This document shows, in pieces, positions 62,157 to 64,000 of a stretch of 64,000 nt of DNA. This stretch comes from Phaeacidiphilus oryzae TH49 (GTDB lineage: Bacteria; Actinomycetota; Actinomycetes; Streptomycetales; Streptomycetaceae): positions 5,723,801 to 5,787,800 of the forward strand of contig NZ_JQMQ01000005.1 of the NCBI RefSeq assembly GCF_000744815.1. Direction: 5' to 3'. The translations under genes and the position numbers were made by a program. Position 1 is the stretch's first letter; the number at the start of each line of letters is the position of its first letter. The notes beneath the pieces are model-generated. The model searched no databases and was not told where the DNA came from. It saw only the letters and a list, made by a program, of their open reading frames with translations.

Positions 62157-63218
62157 ATGACGGAACGTCAGACCGCCGGGCGGGAGCGCGCTCTGGGCGC
62201 CTTCTACGGGCTCGCCCTGGGCGACGCCCTGGGGATGCCCACCCAGATCATGTCCCGGGCGTCGATCACCGCCCGCTTCGGCCGGGTCGCCGGCTTCGAG
62301 CCGGGCCCCGCCGACAACCCGGTCGCCGCCGGGCTCCCGGCCGGCAGCGTCACCGACGACACCGAGCAGGCGGTACTCCTCGGGAGGCTGCTGGCGGACG
62401 GCGGGGGCCGCATCGACCCGCACCTGCTGGCCGACGCGCTCCTCGCCTGGGAGGCGGAGATGAAGGCGCGCGGGTCCTTCGACCTCCTCGGCCCCTCCAC
62501 CAAGGCGGCGCTGAGCGCGGTGGCCGCAGGAGTGCCGATCGAGGAGGCGGCCAAGAGCGGCACCACCAACGGCGCCGCGATGCGGGTCACCCCGGTCGGC
62601 ATCGCCTTCTCGTACCGGGAGCTCGGGGTGGCCGGCTTCGTCGACAGGGTCGCCGAGTCCTGCCAGGTCACCCACGCCACCGGGCTCGGCATCGCGGGGG
62701 CCTCCGCGGTGGCGTCCGCGGTCAGTGCGGGCGTCTCCGGCGCCGGAGTCGAGGGGGCCTTCGAGGCCGCGGTGGCCGCCGCTCGGGAGGGTGCCGGTCG
62801 CGGGCACTGGGTGGCCGGCGCCGACATCGCCGCCCGCATCGGATGGGCCCGCCGCCTCGTGGACGGTGTCCCCGAGGACCGGGCGGTGGACCTGATCAGC
62901 GAACTGATCGGGACCAGTGTGGCCGGGCAGGAGTCGGTGCCCGCCGCCTTCGCGGTGCTGGCGCTGGCCGGCCCGGACCCGTGGCGGTGCGGCCTGGTCG
63001 CGGCCAATCTGGGCGGGGACTGCGACACCATCGGCGCGATGGCCTGCGCGATCGCGGGCGCCATCGCCGGACTGCCGGCCGTGCCGCAGGCGGCGGTCGA
63101 CACCCTGGACCGAGCCAATCCCGGCCTCGGCCTCGTCCCCCTCACCGACCGGCTGCTCGCGCTGCGCGCGCGGGACGGCCGCGCGGTCGGTGTCGCCGAC
63201 GCTGTCGGCAGAGACTGA
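62157..63218 (+). CDS. ADP-ribosylglycohydrolase family protein
   Basis: 353 residues. Metal-site motifs GLALGDALGMPTQ, SVTDDTEQAVLLG and NLGGDCDTIGAMACAIAGA (Mg-binding Asp residues). The family removes ADP-ribose from proteins or hydrolyses related ribosides. Here, between a GntR regulator and a cytosine/purine-type permease, a role as a nucleoside hydrolase is more likely than protein de-ADP-ribosylation (inference). ATG 62157; the permease begins 20 bases after its stop. Confidence 0.87.
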   Translation: MTERQTAGRERALGAFYGLALGDALGMPTQIMSRASITARFGRVAGFEPGPADNPVAAGLPAGSVTDDTEQAVLLGRLLADGGGRIDPHLLADALLAWEAEMKARGSFDLLGPSTKAALSAVAAGVPIEEAAKSGTTNGAAMRVTPVGIAFSYRELGVAGFVDRVAESCQVTHATGLGIAGASAVASAVSAGVSGAGVEGAFEAAVAAAREGAGRGHWVAGADIAARIGWARRLVDGVPEDRAVDLISELIGTSVAGQESVPAAFAVLALAGPDPWRCGLVAANLGGDCDTIGAMACAIAGAIAGLPAVPQAAVDTLDRANPGLGLVPLTDRLLALRARDGRAVGVADAVGRD

Positions 63219-63238
63219 AACCCCCTCAGGAGGCAGAA

Positions 63239-64000
63239 GTGAGCGACTCAATGGTGAGTTCGGCACCGCAGCCGGAGCTGCCGCAGGAGGTCCCCGCCGA
63301 CCGCGTCGGCGCGGTGGAGACCCGCGGCATCGAGCCCGTACCGGACGGGGAGCGGCACGGCCGCGCCCGGCAGATGTTCTGGACCTGGTTCGCGGCCAAC
63401 ATCAGCATCCTCGGGCTGCCGCTGGGGGCGACCCTGGTGGCCTTCCACGCCCTGAACTTCTGGCAGGCGGCGGTGGTCGCGGCGATCGGATCGGCCGGTT
63501 CCTTCGCCCTGGTCGGCGGGTTGAGCATCGCCGGCAAGCGCGGTGGCGCCCCGGCGATGACCCTCTCCCGCGCGGTCTTCGGCACCCGCGGCAACCTCGG
63601 CCCGACGCTGATCACCTGGTTCAGCCGGGTGGGCTGGGAGACCATCAACACCACCACCGCGGCGTACGCGCTGCTCGCGCTGCTCGCGGCGGCCTTCGGC
63701 TGGCACCAGAACACCCCGCTCACCGTCGTCTGCCTGCTGGTCTTCATCGGCTGCACCCTGCTGATCAGCGGCCTCGGGCACGCCACCATCATGTGGATCA
63801 ACCGCTGGGCGACCTATGTCTTCGGCGTCCTCAACCTGGTGGTGATGGGCTTCCTGGTGGCCACCGTGGACTGGCACAAGGTGCTCCACTCGGGCACCGG
63901 CTCGGTCGCCGGGATGATCGGCGGGGTCGGCGTGATCGCCGCCGGCACCGGCATCGGCTGGGCCAACGCCGGTGCGGACTACGCCCGTTACCTGCCCCGG
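63239..64000 (+). CDS. NCS1 nucleobase:cation symporter, N-terminal part
   Basis: The gene runs off the window end; 254 residues are visible from GTG 63239 (AGGAGG six bases upstream). A hydrophilic start of about 45 residues is followed by FWTWFAANISILGLPLGATL, the NCS1 motif GGAPAMTLSRAVFGTRGN, and further membrane segments through GTGIGWANAGADYARYLPR. The best match is the CodB/purine-cytosine permease group. It would import a nucleobase or nucleoside for the adjacent glycohydrolase pathway. Confidence 0.9.
   Translation, partial: MSDSMVSSAPQPELPQEVPADRVGAVETRGIEPVPDGERHGRARQMFWTWFAANISILGLPLGATLVAFHALNFWQAAVVAAIGSAGSFALVGGLSIAGKRGGAPAMTLSRAVFGTRGNLGPTLITWFSRVGWETINTTTAAYALLALLAAAFGWHQNTPLTVVCLLVFIGCTLLISGLGHATIMWINRWATYVFGVLNLVVMGFLVATVDWHKVLHSGTGSVAGMIGGVGVIAAGTGIGWANAGADYARYLPR

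Overview
The window is chromosomal DNA of a very GC-rich actinomycete. Third codon positions are almost always G or C, GTG starts are common, many genes seem leaderless, and several families are typical of Streptomyces and its relatives (SAV_2148-type protein, DUF6314, a fused urease gamma/beta gene, a cysI-cysH-cysC-cysD-cysN order, GlgX-TreY-TreZ). A Streptomyces, Kitasatospora or Streptacidiphilus-like host fits; I cannot name the species. No rRNA, tRNA, CRISPR array, prophage, intact insertion sequence or large natural-product cluster was seen.

Layout. 1-4 kb: end of a TetR gene, an SsfX3-like SGNH hydrolase, coaE, and a divergent FAD monooxygenase/TetR pair with two operator copies. 4-10.8 kb: alpha-glucan and trehalose genes on the minus strand (glgX, treY, treZ). 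11.3-16 kb: a SAV_2148-family protein, a DnaQ-like exonuclease with a DNA-damage-type promoter, and an MMPL transporter. 16.1-26.1 kb: a sulfur block on the minus strand. It starts with a 30-residue leader peptide and continues through cysI, a small CxxC protein, cysH, cysC, cysD, cysN, ssuA, ssuB, ssuC and a sirohydrochlorin chelatase-like gene. It covers sulfate activation, APS and sulfite reduction, sulfonate uptake and siroheme supply. A sulfotransferase that would use the PAPS made by CysC is divergent from it.

27-39 kb: BrkB-like membrane protein, Ada-AlkA repair protein, two MFS exporters with nearby regulators, DUF6314, a TrmB/LuxR-type regulator, a PP2C-like protein without the usual catalytic aspartate motif, and a TetR. 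39-43 kb: a GntR-controlled ribose/fructose-type sugar ABC importer. 43-52.8 kb: small accessory genes (two tiny zinc-ribbon ORFs, PPOX, VOC proteins, GH25 muramidase, papain-like hydrolase, SDR/TetR pair, GNAT, LysE) with a 41-bp minisatellite. 53-58.2 kb: agmatine deiminase, a divergent urease (fused gamma/beta plus alpha) and an FNT channel. 58.8-64 kb: a PAS-GAF-SpoIIE-HATPase phosphatase, then a GntR regulator, an ADP-ribosylglycohydrolase and the start of an NCS1 nucleobase permease.

Four otherwise intact genes (treY twice, glgX, ada-alkA, the SpoIIE phosphatase) carry five one-base losses, all in short G or C runs. This looks more like a sequencing or assembly error pattern than gene decay. 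About 128-bp elements with 19-23 bp terminal inverted repeats occur at 28.5-28.9 kb and 52.8 kb, with a diverged copy at 35.7 kb.
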